A stretch of DNA of 64,000 nucleotides. It comes from Hirudinaria manillensis. Its lineage: Eukaryota; Annelida; Clitellata; Hirudinida; Hirudinidae. The stretch lies in contig CM067536.1 in assembly GCA_034509925.1 (NCBI GenBank), positions 7,304,501 through 7,368,500 of the forward strand, in the 5' to 3' direction. Positions 52,301 through 62,576 of the stretch are shown piece after piece; within the stretch, counting starts at the first letter, position 1; each line of letters begins with the position of its first letter. The translations under genes were made by a program, and so were the position numbers. The notes beneath the pieces are model-generated. The model made no database searches, was not told the origin of the DNA, and was given only the letters and a program-made list of their open reading frames with translations.

Positions 52301-53611
52301 ATGGAAAACAACGAAGATTGTCGCATCTTCTCGGTTTTCAGGCCCGATACGTCGATTCCTCTCGATTACTACGTGGCCAAATTCGATGCAAAAAGTACCG
52401 TCGACTTTAAAAATTGTCCGGCCAAATTGGAGCGCGAGAACAATTTCAAAGAATTCAATGCCGTTTACGGCACCGAAACCGACATGCCAACGTCTGGAGC
52501 GGGAAGCGAATACGGAAGGGAACAGCGCGAGCAAGCCAGGAGAAAGAGATTCGGCTTCAAAGCCAGGCAATACGACCCGAAAAGTCAGCCTTTCATCTTG
52601 AAAATGGCATCTGGCAAAGAAGTCAAAAAGATGAAGGGCACTAAGAACGGAGGCGTAGTCAAAAACGCAGGTTACATGGCCTTCGTTCTAACGCCACAGA
52701 AGAATTTCGTAGCTCTTCCCGTGTCCGACTGGTACAACTTTGCTCCCGTCTCAAAGCGAGCGACCTTCAGCATCGAAGAGGCGGAGGAACAGTTCCAGAA
52801 AAGGGACAAAATATATAATCACTTTGCACTGATGGCCAACAAAAAGTCGAACGTCAACGAAAACGACGACGACGATTTCGACGGCAAACCGGCCAAGAGT
52901 CGAAAGAGAGGTCGCTCCAAGAAGGAGGAGATTGAGACGCTGAGCGATGACGACGACGAAAGAGACAGTGACGATGAGGGACCTAGCGATGGTAATAAGA
53001 AAAACAAAAAGCGAAGGAGAAATGATAAGAGTGACGATGAGAATAACGAGGTAAACGATGAGGACGACGGTGTGAACGATGGCGAAGAAGTTGATTACAT
53101 GTCCGATGCCTCCGACGACGATGATGACGACGATATCTTTGAAGGTATCGAGGAATTGATGGAGTTCGGAGGCGAAGAGGACGAGGACGAACGAGAAAAG
53201 GATAACAAAGATGATGACGACGACGAGGAGGAAACCGAGAAAGATGTAGTAAATAACGACTCGGATTCCGATGAAGACGTCGATAGCTTATTTGGTCCGC
53301 CCGTTTCCAAGGCGGAAACGAAAGATACCTCTGCCGACAAGAAAAGGAAATCGGATGGACCAGAGAGCGTCAGCAAGAAACCGAAACTGGAATCGACTCC
53401 TGCAAATCTTACCATCGAAAGCATGGAGGATTGTGTCAGAGATTGTCTGAAAAAGAAACCGACCTCTGCCACTGAATTGATGAAAAATATGATGTCTAAA
53501 TTCTCGAAATCTTATTCCATGGATGAGATTAAGAAGAAATTGGTCGAGGTCATGAAGAAAGTGAAACCCAAGACGATAAAAAACGAAGGAACGATAATCT
53601 TCTCCCTCTGA
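52301..53611 (+). CDS. GTF2F1: TFIIF-alpha array unit 1
   Basis: Intact intronless frame of 436 residues from ATG 52301 (the codon at 52292 that gives a longer reading is GTG). Domain order as in the single copy: dimerisation region with TSGAGSEYGREQREQARRK, acidic/basic middle with GEEVDYMSDASD and a seven-Asp run, and winged helix ESMEDCVRDCLKKK to TIIFSL. Variants that mark this unit: KRFGFK (Arg) and KKEEIETL; shared with unit 4. The upstream spacer has its own variant (attacaatcatattc). Expected role is the general transcription factor TFIIF; whether array copies are expressed is unknown. Confidence 0.93.
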   Translation: MENNEDCRIFSVFRPDTSIPLDYYVAKFDAKSTVDFKNCPAKLERENNFKEFNAVYGTETDMPTSGAGSEYGREQREQARRKRFGFKARQYDPKSQPFILKMASGKEVKKMKGTKNGGVVKNAGYMAFVLTPQKNFVALPVSDWYNFAPVSKRATFSIEEAEEQFQKRDKIYNHFALMANKKSNVNENDDDDFDGKPAKSRKRGRSKKEEIETLSDDDDERDSDDEGPSDGNKKNKKRRRNDKSDDENNEVNDEDDGVNDGEEVDYMSDASDDDDDDDIFEGIEELMEFGGEEDEDEREKDNKDDDDDEEETEKDVVNNDSDSDEDVDSLFGPPVSKAETKDTSADKKRKSDGPESVSKKPKLESTPANLTIESMEDCVRDCLKKKPTSATELMKNMMSKFSKSYSMDEIKKKLVEVMKKVKPKTIKNEGTIIFSL

Positions 53612-53721
53612 AATGGTAGGTTGACTGACCTGCCATTGTTTGAACACGTCCAAATTAAAAATGTCTAAATTAAATTGATTTGTTTTGATTTTTTAAACTT
53701 TTCTCTAAAATCATTAACTTT

Positions 53722-53727
53722 AATAAA
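53722..53727 (+). terminator. Poly(A) signal in the array spacer (example from unit 1)
   Basis: AATAAA about 110 bases after the stop codon, present at the same place after every complete unit, so each copy has its own 3' end signal rather than depending on read-through. Confidence 0.65.
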
Positions 53728-54009
53728 TTAATTCAAATGAACTCAAAATTTAAAAAAAAATTCAAATTACTTAAATATATTATCAATTAAATTATAATCA
53801 TATTCTTATTCATTTTTTCATAAAAATTATTTTCAAGAAAAAGTCAAAAAAACGATAATTAAAAAAATTATTTTTTTAGATTAATATTCAGAATCTTTTT
53901 CACGCACGTCGACGAGCGGCGGCTCGAATACGAGCACGCAACAACCTCATCTCACTGTGACTTGTCGTAAAACGTAAAGCGGTTTGGTAAGCATTCGCAA
54001 GTGATAAAA

Positions 54010-55326
54010 ATGGAAAACAACGAAGATTGTCGCATCTTCTCGGTTTTCAGGCCCGATACGTCGATTCCTCTCGATTACTACGTGGCCAAATTCGATGCAA
54101 AAAGTACCGTCGACTTTAAAAATTGTCCGGCCAAATTGGAGCGCGAGAACAATTTCAAAGAATTCAATGCCGTTTACGGCACCGAAACCGACATGCCAAC
54201 GTCTGGAGCGGGAAGCGAATACGGAAGGGAACAGCGCGAGCAAGCCAGGAGAAAGAAATTCGGCTTCAAAGCCAGGCAATACGACCCGAAAAGTCAGCCT
54301 TTCATCTTGAAAATGGCATCTGGCAAAGAAGTCAAAAAGATGAAGGGCACTAAGAACGGAGGCGTAGTCAAAAACGCAGGTTACATGGCCTTCGTTCTAA
54401 CGCCACAGAAGAATTTCGTAGCTCTTCCCGTGTCCGACTGGTACAACTTTGCTCCCGTCTCAAAGCGAGCGACCTTCAGCATCGAAGAGGCGGAGGAACA
54501 GTTCCAGAAAAGGGACAAAATATATAATCACTTTGCACTGATGGCCAACAAAAAGTCGAACGTCAACGAAAACGACGACGACGATTTCGATGGCAAACCG
54601 GCCAAGAGTCGAAAGAGAGGTCGCTCCAAGAAGGATGAGATTGAGACGCTGAGCGATGACGACGACGAAAGAGACAGTGACGATGAAGGACCTAGTGATG
54701 GTAATAAGAAAAACAAAAAGCGAAGGAGGAATGATAAGAGTGACGACGAGAATAACGAGGTAAACGATGAGGACGACGGTGTGAACGATGGCGAAGAAGT
54801 TGATTACATGTCCGATGCCTCCGACGACGACGACGATGACGACGACGATATCTTTGAAGGTATCGAGGAATTGATGGAGTTCGGAGGCGAAGAGGACGAG
54901 GACGAACGAGAAAAGGATAACAAAGATGATGACGACGACGAGGAGGAAACCGAGAAAGATGTAGTAAATAACGACTCGGATTCCGATGAAGACGTCGATA
55001 GCTTATTTGGTCCGCCCGTTTCCAAGGCGGAAACGAAAGATACCTCTGCCGACAAGAAAAGGAAATCGGATGGACCAGAGAGCGTCAGCAAGAAACCGAA
55101 ACTGGAATCGACTCCTGCAAATCTTACCATCGAAAGCATGGAGGATTGTGTCAGAGATTGTCTGAAAAAGAAACCGACCTCTGCCACTGAATTGATGAAA
55201 AATATGATGTCTAAATTCTCGAAATCTTATTCCATGGATGAGATTAAGAAGAAATTGGTCGAGGTCATGAAGAAAGTGAAACCCAAGACGATAAAAAACG
55301 AAGGAACGATAATCTTCTCCCTCTGA
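54010..55326 (+). CDS. GTF2F1: TFIIF-alpha array unit 2
   Basis: Intact frame of 438 residues. Differs from unit 1 by Lys in KKFGFK, Asp in KKDEIETL and two extra Asp in the run before IFEGIEE. The preceding spacer (attataatcatattcttattc, cactgtgac) matches that of unit 6. All domain segments of the family are present. Confidence 0.93.
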   Translation: MENNEDCRIFSVFRPDTSIPLDYYVAKFDAKSTVDFKNCPAKLERENNFKEFNAVYGTETDMPTSGAGSEYGREQREQARRKKFGFKARQYDPKSQPFILKMASGKEVKKMKGTKNGGVVKNAGYMAFVLTPQKNFVALPVSDWYNFAPVSKRATFSIEEAEEQFQKRDKIYNHFALMANKKSNVNENDDDDFDGKPAKSRKRGRSKKDEIETLSDDDDERDSDDEGPSDGNKKNKKRRRNDKSDDENNEVNDEDDGVNDGEEVDYMSDASDDDDDDDDDIFEGIEELMEFGGEEDEDEREKDNKDDDDDEEETEKDVVNNDSDSDEDVDSLFGPPVSKAETKDTSADKKRKSDGPESVSKKPKLESTPANLTIESMEDCVRDCLKKKPTSATELMKNMMSKFSKSYSMDEIKKKLVEVMKKVKPKTIKNEGTIIFSL

Positions 55327-55728
55327 AATGGTAGGTTGACTGACCTGCCATTGTTTGAACACGTCCAAATTAAAAATGTCTAAATTAAATTGATTTGTTT
55401 TGATTTTTTAAACTTTTCTCTAAAATCATTAACTTTAATAAATTAATTCAAATGAACTCAAAATTTAAAAAAAAATTCAAATTACTTAAATATATTATCA
55501 ATTAAATTATAATCATATTCTTAATCATTTTTTCATAAAAATTATTTTCAAGAAAAAGTCAAAAAAAAACGATAATTAAAAAAATTATTTTTTTTAGATT
55601 AATATTCAGAATCTTTTTCACGCACGTCGACGAGCGGCGGCTCGAATACGAGCACGCAACAACCTCATCTCACTGTGACTTGTCGTAAAACGTTAAAGCG
55701 GTTTGGTAAGCATTCGCAAGTGATAAAA

Positions 55729-57045
55729 ATGGAAAACAACGAAGATTGTCGCATCTTCTCGGTTTTCAGGCCCGATACGTCGATTCCTCTCGATTACTAC
55801 GTGGCCAAATTCGATGCAAAAAGTACCGTCGACTTTAAAAATTGTCCGGCCAAATTGGAGCGCGAGAACAATTTCAAAGAATTCAATGCCGTTTACGGCA
55901 CCGAAACCGACATGCCAACGTCTGGAGCGGGAAGCGAATACGGAAGGGAACAGCGCGAGCAAGCCAGGAGAAAGAAATTCGGCTTCAAAGCCAGGCAATA
56001 CGACCCGAAAAGTCAGCCTTTCATCTTGAAAATGGCATCTGGCAAAGAAGTCAAAAAGATGAAGGGCACTAAGAACGGAGGCGTAGTCAAAAACGCAGGT
56101 TACATGGCCTTCGTTCTAACGCCACAGAAGAATTTCGTAGCTCTTCCCGTGTCCGACTGGTACAACTTTGCTCCCGTCTCAAAGCGAGCGACCTTCAGCA
56201 TCGAAGAGGCGGAGGAACAGTTCCAGAAAAGGGACAAAATATATAATCACTTTGCACTGATGGCCAACAAAAAGTCGAACGTCAACGAAAACGACGACGA
56301 CGATTTCGACGGCAAACCGGCCAAGAGTCGAAAGAGAGGTCGCTCCAAGAAGGATGAGATTGAGACGCTGAGCGATGACGACGACGAAAGAGACAGTGAC
56401 GATGAAGGACCTAGCGATGGTAATAAGAAAAACAAAAAGCGAAGGAGAAATGATAAGAGTGACGATGAGAATAACGAGGTAAACGATGAGGACGACGGTG
56501 TGAACGATGGCGAAGAAGTTGATTACATGTCCGATGCCTCCGACGACGACGACGATGATGACGACGATATCTTTGAAGGTATCGAGGAATTGATGGAGTT
56601 CGGAGGCGAAGAGGACGAGGACGAACGAGAAAAGGATAACAAAGATGATGATGACGACGAGGAGGAAACCGAGAAAGATGTAGTAAATAACGACTCGGAT
56701 TCCGATGAAGACGTCGATAGCTTATTTGGTCCGCCCGTTTCCAAGGCGGAAACGAAAGATACCTCTGCCGACAAGAAAAGGAAATCGGATGGACCAGAGA
56801 GCGTCAGCAAGAAACCGAAACTGGAATCGACTCCTGCAAATCTTACCATCGAAAGCATGGAGGATTGTGTCAGAGATTGTCTGAAAAAGAAACCGACCTC
56901 TGCCACTGAATTGATGAAAAATATGATGTCTAAATTCTCGAAATCTTATTCCATGGATGAGATTAAGAAGAAATTGGTCGAGGTTATGAAGAAAGTGAAA
57001 CCCAAGACGATAAAAAACGAAGGAACAATAATCTTCTCCCTCTGA
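55729..57045 (+). CDS. GTF2F1: TFIIF-alpha array unit 3
   Basis: Intact frame of 438 residues from ATG 55729. A one-base insertion upstream (acgttaaagc rather than acgtaaagc) opens the 5' flank in frame back to 55675, which should not be taken as coding. Its spacer carries cttaatcatt and a longer A run, as does that of unit 7. The coding sequence resembles unit 2. Confidence 0.93.
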   Translation: MENNEDCRIFSVFRPDTSIPLDYYVAKFDAKSTVDFKNCPAKLERENNFKEFNAVYGTETDMPTSGAGSEYGREQREQARRKKFGFKARQYDPKSQPFILKMASGKEVKKMKGTKNGGVVKNAGYMAFVLTPQKNFVALPVSDWYNFAPVSKRATFSIEEAEEQFQKRDKIYNHFALMANKKSNVNENDDDDFDGKPAKSRKRGRSKKDEIETLSDDDDERDSDDEGPSDGNKKNKKRRRNDKSDDENNEVNDEDDGVNDGEEVDYMSDASDDDDDDDDDIFEGIEELMEFGGEEDEDEREKDNKDDDDDEEETEKDVVNNDSDSDEDVDSLFGPPVSKAETKDTSADKKRKSDGPESVSKKPKLESTPANLTIESMEDCVRDCLKKKPTSATELMKNMMSKFSKSYSMDEIKKKLVEVMKKVKPKTIKNEGTIIFSL

Positions 57046-57437
57046 AATGGTAGGTTGACTGACCTGCCATTGTTTGAACAGTGTCCAAATTAAAAATATC
57101 TAAATTAAATTGATTTGTTTTGATTTTTTAAACTTTTCTCTAAAATCATTAACTTTAATAAATTAATTCAAATGAACTCAAATTTAAAAAAAAATTCAAA
57201 TTACATAAATATATTATCAATTAAATTAAATTCTTATTCATTTTTTCATAAAAATTATTTTCAAAAAAAGTCAAAAAAACGATAATTAAAAAAATTATTT
57301 TTTTTAGATTAATATTCAGAATCTTTTTCACGCACGTCGACGAGCGGCGGCTCGAATACGAGCACGCAACAACCTCATCTCACCGTGACTTGTCGTAAAA
57401 CGTAAAGCAGTTTGGTAAGCATTCGCAAGTGATAAAA

Positions 57438-58751
57438 ATGGAAAACAACGAAGATTGTCGCATCTTCTCGGTTTTCAGGCCCGATACGTCGATTCCTCTC
57501 GATTACTACGTGGCCAAATTCGATGCAAAAAGTACCGTCGACTTTAAAAATTGTCCGGCCAAATTGGAGCGCGAGAACAATTTCAAAGAATTCAATGCCG
57601 TTTACGGCACCGAAACCGACATGCCAACGTCTGGAGCGGGAAGCGAATACGGAAGGGAACAGCGCGAGCAAGCCAGGAGAAAGAGATTCGGCTTCAAAGC
57701 CAGGCAATACGACCCGAAAAGTCAGCCTTTCATCTTGAAAATGGCATCTGGCAAAGAAGTCAAAAAGATGAAGGGCACTAAGAACGGAGGCGTAGTCAAA
57801 AACGCAGGTTACATGGCCTTCGTTCTAACGCCACAGAAGAATTTCGTAGCTCTTCCCGTGTCCGACTGGTACAACTTTGCTCCCGTCTCAAAGCGAGCGA
57901 CCTTCAGCATCGAAGAGGCGGAGGAACAGTTCCAGAAAAGGGACAAAATATATAATCACTTTGCACTGATGGCCAACAAAAAGTCGAACGTCAACGAAAA
58001 CGACGACGACGATTTCGACGGCAAACCGGCCAAGAGTCGAAAGAGAGGTCGCTCCAAGAAGGAGGAGATTGAGACGCTGAGCGATGACGACGACGAAAGA
58101 GACAGTGACGATGAGGGACCTAGTGATGGTAATAAGAAAAACAAAAAGCGAAGGAGAAATGATAAGAGTGACGACGAGAATAACGAGGTAAACGATGAGG
58201 ACGACGGTGTGAACGATGGCGAAGAAGTTGATTACATGTCCGATGCCTCCGACGACGACGACGATGATGACGACGATATCTTTGAAGGTATCGAGGAATT
58301 GATGGAGTTCGGAGGCGAAGAGGACGAGGACGAACGAGAAAAGGATAACAAAGATGATGACGACTAGGAGGAAACCGAGAAAGATGTAGTAAATAACGAC
58401 TCGGATTCCGATGAAGACGTCGATAGCTTATTTGGTCCGCCCGTTTCCAAGGCGGAAACGAAAGATACCTCTGCCGACAAGAAAAGAAAATCGGATGGAC
58501 CAGAGAGCGTCAGCAAGAAACCGAAACTGGAATCGACTCCTGCAAATCTTACCATCGAAAGCATGGAGGATTGTGTCAGAGATTGTCTGAAAAAGAAACC
58601 GACCTCTGCCACTGAATTGATGAAAAATATGATGTCTAAATTCTCGAAATCTTATTCCATGGATGAGATTAAGAAGAAATTGGTCGAGGTCATGAAGAAA
58701 GTGAAACCCAAGACGATAAAAAACGAAGGAACGATAATCTTCTCCCTCTGA
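57438..58751 (+). pseudogene. GTF2F1: TFIIF-alpha array unit 4 with a premature stop
   Basis: The frame is open from 57438 but meets TAG at 58365-58367, giving 309 residues. Other units read GAC GAC GAC GAG GAG here; this one reads GAC GAC TAG GAG, so one Asp codon is lost and a Glu codon has become amber. The dimerisation region and most of the acidic middle remain, but the C-terminal winged helix is cut off, although it stays open in the same frame to 58751. Shares KRFGFK and KKEEIETL with unit 1. A truncated product would lack the FCP1-binding domain. Confidence 0.9.
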
Positions 58752-59147
58752 AATGGTAGGTTGACTGACCTGCCATTGTTTGAACACGTCCAAATTAAAA
58801 ATGTCTAAATTAAATTGATTTGTTTTGATTTTTTAAACTTTTCTCTAAAATCATTAACTTTAATAAATTAATTCAAATGAACTCAAAATTTAAAAAAATA
58901 TTCAAATTACTTAAATATATTATCAATTAAATTAAATTCTTATTCATTTTTTCATAAAAATTATTTTCAAAAAAAAGTGAAAAAAAAAACGATAATTAAA
59001 AAAATTATTTTTTTTAGATTAATATTCAGAATCTTTTTCACGCACGTCGACGAGCGGCGGCTCGAATACGAGCACGCAACAATCTCATCTCACCGTGACT
59101 TGTCGTAAAACGTAAAGCGGTTTGGTAAGCATTCGCAAGTGATAAAA

Positions 59148-60458
59148 ATGGAAAACAACGAAGATTGTCGCATCTTCTCTGTTTTCAGGCCCGATACGTC
59201 GATTCCTCTCGATTACTACGTGGCCAAATTCGATGCAAAAAGTACCGTCGACTTTAAAAATTGTCCGGCCAAATTGGAGCGCGAGAACAATTTCAAAGAA
59301 TTCAATGCCGTTTACGGCACCGAAACCGACATGCCGACGTCTGGAGCGGGAAGCGAATACGGAAGGGAACAGCGCGAGCAAGCCAGGAGAAAGAAATTCG
59401 GCTTCAAAGCCAGGCAATACGACCCGAAAAGTCAGCCTTTCATCTTGAAAATGGCATCTGGCAAAGAAGTCAAAAAGATGAAGGGCACTAAGAACGGAGG
59501 CGTAGTCAAAAACGCAGGTTACATGGCCTTCGTTCTAACGCCACAGAAGAATTTCGTAGCTCTTCCCGTGTCCGACTGGTACAACTTTGCTCCCGTCTCA
59601 AAGCGAGCGACCTTCAGCATCGAAGAGGCGGAGGAACAGTTCCAGAAAAGGGACAAAATATATAATCACTTTGCACTGATGGCCAACAAAAAGTCGAACG
59701 TCAACGAAAACGACGACGACGATTTCGACGGCAAACCGGCCAAGAGTCGAAAGAGAGGTCGCTCCAAGAAGGATGAGATTGAGACGCTGAGCGATGACGA
59801 CGACGAAAGAGACAGTGACGATGAAGGACCTAGCGATGGTAATAAGAAAAACAAAAAGCGAAGGAGAAATGATAAGAGTGACGATGAGAATAACGAGGTA
59901 AACGATGAGGACGACGGTGTGAACGATGGCGAAGAAGTTGATTACATGTCCGATGCCTCCGACGACGATGATGACGACGATATCTTTGAAGGTATCGAGG
60001 AATTGATGGAGTTCGGAGGCGAAGAGGACGAGGACGAACGAGAAAAGGATAACAAAGATGATGACGACGACGAGGAGGAAACCGAGAAAGATGTAGTAAA
60101 TAACGACTCGGATTCCGATGAAGACGTCGATAGCTTATTTGGTCCGCCCGTTTCCAAGGCGGAAACGAAAGATACCTCTGCCGACAAGAAAAGGAAATCG
60201 GATGGACCAGAGAGCGTCAGCAAGAAACCGAAACTGGAATCGACTCCTGCAAATCTTACCATCGAAAGCATGGAGGATTGTGTCAGAGATTGTCTGAAAA
60301 AGAAACCGACCTCTGCCACTGAATTGATGAAAAATATGATGTCTAAATTCTCGAAATCTTATTCCATGGATGAGATTAAGAAGAAATTGGTCGAGGTCAT
60401 GAAGAAAGTGAAACCCAAGACGATAAAAAACGAAGGAACGATAATCTTCTCCCTCTGA
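59148..60458 (+). CDS. GTF2F1: TFIIF-alpha array unit 5
   Basis: Intact frame of 436 residues with a seven-Asp run. Carries two silent or near-silent marks: tctgttttc for tcggttttc near the start, and atgccgacg for atgccaacg, the latter shared with unit 6. The spacer before it is of the attaaattcttattc type, as before unit 4 and in the edge unit. Confidence 0.93.
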   Translation: MENNEDCRIFSVFRPDTSIPLDYYVAKFDAKSTVDFKNCPAKLERENNFKEFNAVYGTETDMPTSGAGSEYGREQREQARRKKFGFKARQYDPKSQPFILKMASGKEVKKMKGTKNGGVVKNAGYMAFVLTPQKNFVALPVSDWYNFAPVSKRATFSIEEAEEQFQKRDKIYNHFALMANKKSNVNENDDDDFDGKPAKSRKRGRSKKDEIETLSDDDDERDSDDEGPSDGNKKNKKRRRNDKSDDENNEVNDEDDGVNDGEEVDYMSDASDDDDDDDIFEGIEELMEFGGEEDEDEREKDNKDDDDDEEETEKDVVNNDSDSDEDVDSLFGPPVSKAETKDTSADKKRKSDGPESVSKKPKLESTPANLTIESMEDCVRDCLKKKPTSATELMKNMMSKFSKSYSMDEIKKKLVEVMKKVKPKTIKNEGTIIFSL

Positions 60459-60857
60459 AATGGTAGGTTGACTGACCTGCCATTGTTTGAACACGTCCAA
60501 ATTAAAAATGTCTAAATTAAATTGATTTGTTTTGATTTTTTAAACTTTTCTCTAAAATCATTAACTTTAATAAATTAATTCAAATGAACTCAAAATTTAA
60601 AAAAAAATTCAAATTACTTAAATATATTATCAATTAAATTATAATCATATTCTTATTCATTTTTTCATAAAAATTATTTTCAAGAAAAAGTCAAAAAAAC
60701 GATAATTAAAAAAATTATTTTTTTTAGATTAATATTCAGAATCTTTTTCACGCACGTCGACGAGCGGCGGCTCGAATACGAGCACGCAACAACCTCATCT
60801 CACTGTGACTTGTCGTAAAACGTAAAGCGGTTTGGTAAGCATTCGCAAGTGATAAAA

Positions 60858-62174
60858 ATGGAAAACAACGAAGATTGTCGCATCTTCTCGGTTTTCAGGC
60901 CCGATACGTCGATTCCTCTCGATTACTACGTGGCCAAATTCGATGCAAAAAGTACCGTCGACTTTAAAAATTGTCCGGCCAAATTGGAGCGCGAGAACAA
61001 TTTCAAAGAATTCAATGCCGTTTACGGCACCGAAACCGACATGCCGACGTCTGGAGCGGGAAGCGAATACGGAAGGGAACAGCGCGAGCAAGCCAGGAGA
61101 AAGAAATTCGGCTTCAAAGCCAGGCAATACGACCCGAAAAGTCAGCCTTTCATCTTGAAAATGGCATCTGGCAAAGAAGTCAAAAAGATGAAGGGCACTA
61201 AGAACGGAGGCGTAGTCAAAAACGCAGGTTACATGGCCTTCGTTCTAACGCCACAGAAGAATTTCGTAGCTCTTCCCGTGTCCGACTGGTACAACTTTGC
61301 TCCCGTCTCAAAGCGAGCGACCTTCAGCATCGAAGAGGCGGAGGAACAGTTCCAGAAAAGGGACAAAATATATAATCACTTTGCACTGATGGCCAACAAA
61401 AAGTCGAACGTCAACGAAAACGACGACGACGATTTCGACGGCAAACCGGCCAAGAGTCGAAAGAGAGGTCGCTCCAAGAAGGATGAGATTGAGACGCTGA
61501 GCGATGACGACGACGAAAGAGACAGTGACGATGAAGGACCTAGCGATGGTAATAAGAAAAACAAAAAGCGAAGGAGAAATGATAAGAGTGACGATGAGAA
61601 TAACGAGGTAAACGATGAGGACGACGGTGTGAACGATGGCGAAGAAGTTGATTACATGTCCGATGCCTCCGACGACGACGACGATGATGACGACGATATC
61701 TTTGAAGGTATCGAGGAATTGATGGAGTTCGGAGGCGAAGAGGACGAGGACGAACGAGAAAAGGATAACAAAGATGATGACGACGACGAGGAGGAAACCG
61801 AGAAAGATGTAGTAAATAACGACTCGGATTCCGATGAAGACGTCGATAGCTTATTTGGTCCGCCCGTTTCCAAGGCGGAAACGAAAGATACCTCTGCCGA
61901 CAAGAAAAGGAAATCGGATGGACCAGAGAGCGTCAGCAAGAAACCGAAACTGGAATCGACTCCTGCAAATCTTACCATCGAAAGCATGGAGGATTGTGTC
62001 AGAGATTGTCTGAAAAAGAAACCGACCTCTGCCACTGAATTGATGAAAAATATGATGTCTAAATTCTCGAAATCTTATTCCATGGATGAGATTAAGAAGA
62101 AATTGGTCGAGGTCATGAAGAAAGTGAAACCCAAGACGATAAAAAACGAAGGAACGATAATCTTCTCCCTCTGA
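60858..62174 (+). CDS. GTF2F1: TFIIF-alpha array unit 6
   Basis: Intact frame of 438 residues with the nine-Asp run of units 2 and 3. The upstream spacer is like that of unit 2, while the atgccgacg mark is shared with unit 5, so the unit is a mosaic. Confidence 0.93.
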   Translation: MENNEDCRIFSVFRPDTSIPLDYYVAKFDAKSTVDFKNCPAKLERENNFKEFNAVYGTETDMPTSGAGSEYGREQREQARRKKFGFKARQYDPKSQPFILKMASGKEVKKMKGTKNGGVVKNAGYMAFVLTPQKNFVALPVSDWYNFAPVSKRATFSIEEAEEQFQKRDKIYNHFALMANKKSNVNENDDDDFDGKPAKSRKRGRSKKDEIETLSDDDDERDSDDEGPSDGNKKNKKRRRNDKSDDENNEVNDEDDGVNDGEEVDYMSDASDDDDDDDDDIFEGIEELMEFGGEEDEDEREKDNKDDDDDEEETEKDVVNNDSDSDEDVDSLFGPPVSKAETKDTSADKKRKSDGPESVSKKPKLESTPANLTIESMEDCVRDCLKKKPTSATELMKNMMSKFSKSYSMDEIKKKLVEVMKKVKPKTIKNEGTIIFSL

Positions 62175-62576
62175 AATGGTAGGTTGACTGACCTGCCATT
62201 GTTTGAACACGTCCAAATTAAAAATGTCTAAATTAAATTGATTTGTTTTGATTTTTTAAACTTTTCTCTAAAATCATTAACTTTAATAAATTAATTCAAA
62301 TGAACTCAAAATTTAAAAAAAAATTCAAATTACTTAAATATATTATCAATTAAATTATAATCATATTCTTAATCATTTTTTCATAAAAATTATTTTCAAG
62401 AAAAAGTCAAAAAAAAAACGATAATTAAAAAAATTATTTTTTTTAGATTAATATTCAGAATCTTTTTCACGCACGTCGACGAGCGGCGGCTCGAATACGA
62501 GCACGCAACAACCTCATCTCACTGTGACTTGTCGTAAAACGTAAAGCGGTTTGGTAAGCATTCGCAAGTGATAAAA

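Noticed and set aside
53095-53653. Antisense frames of 110-127 codons repeated in every array unit
   Set aside because: They mirror the sense TFIIF-alpha gene; their Ser-rich runs are the complement of Asp codons. Conservation comes from the array itself.
55675-55728. N-terminal extension of array unit 3
   Set aside because: Created by a single-base insertion in the 5' flank; other units are closed there and the conserved ATG is at 55729.
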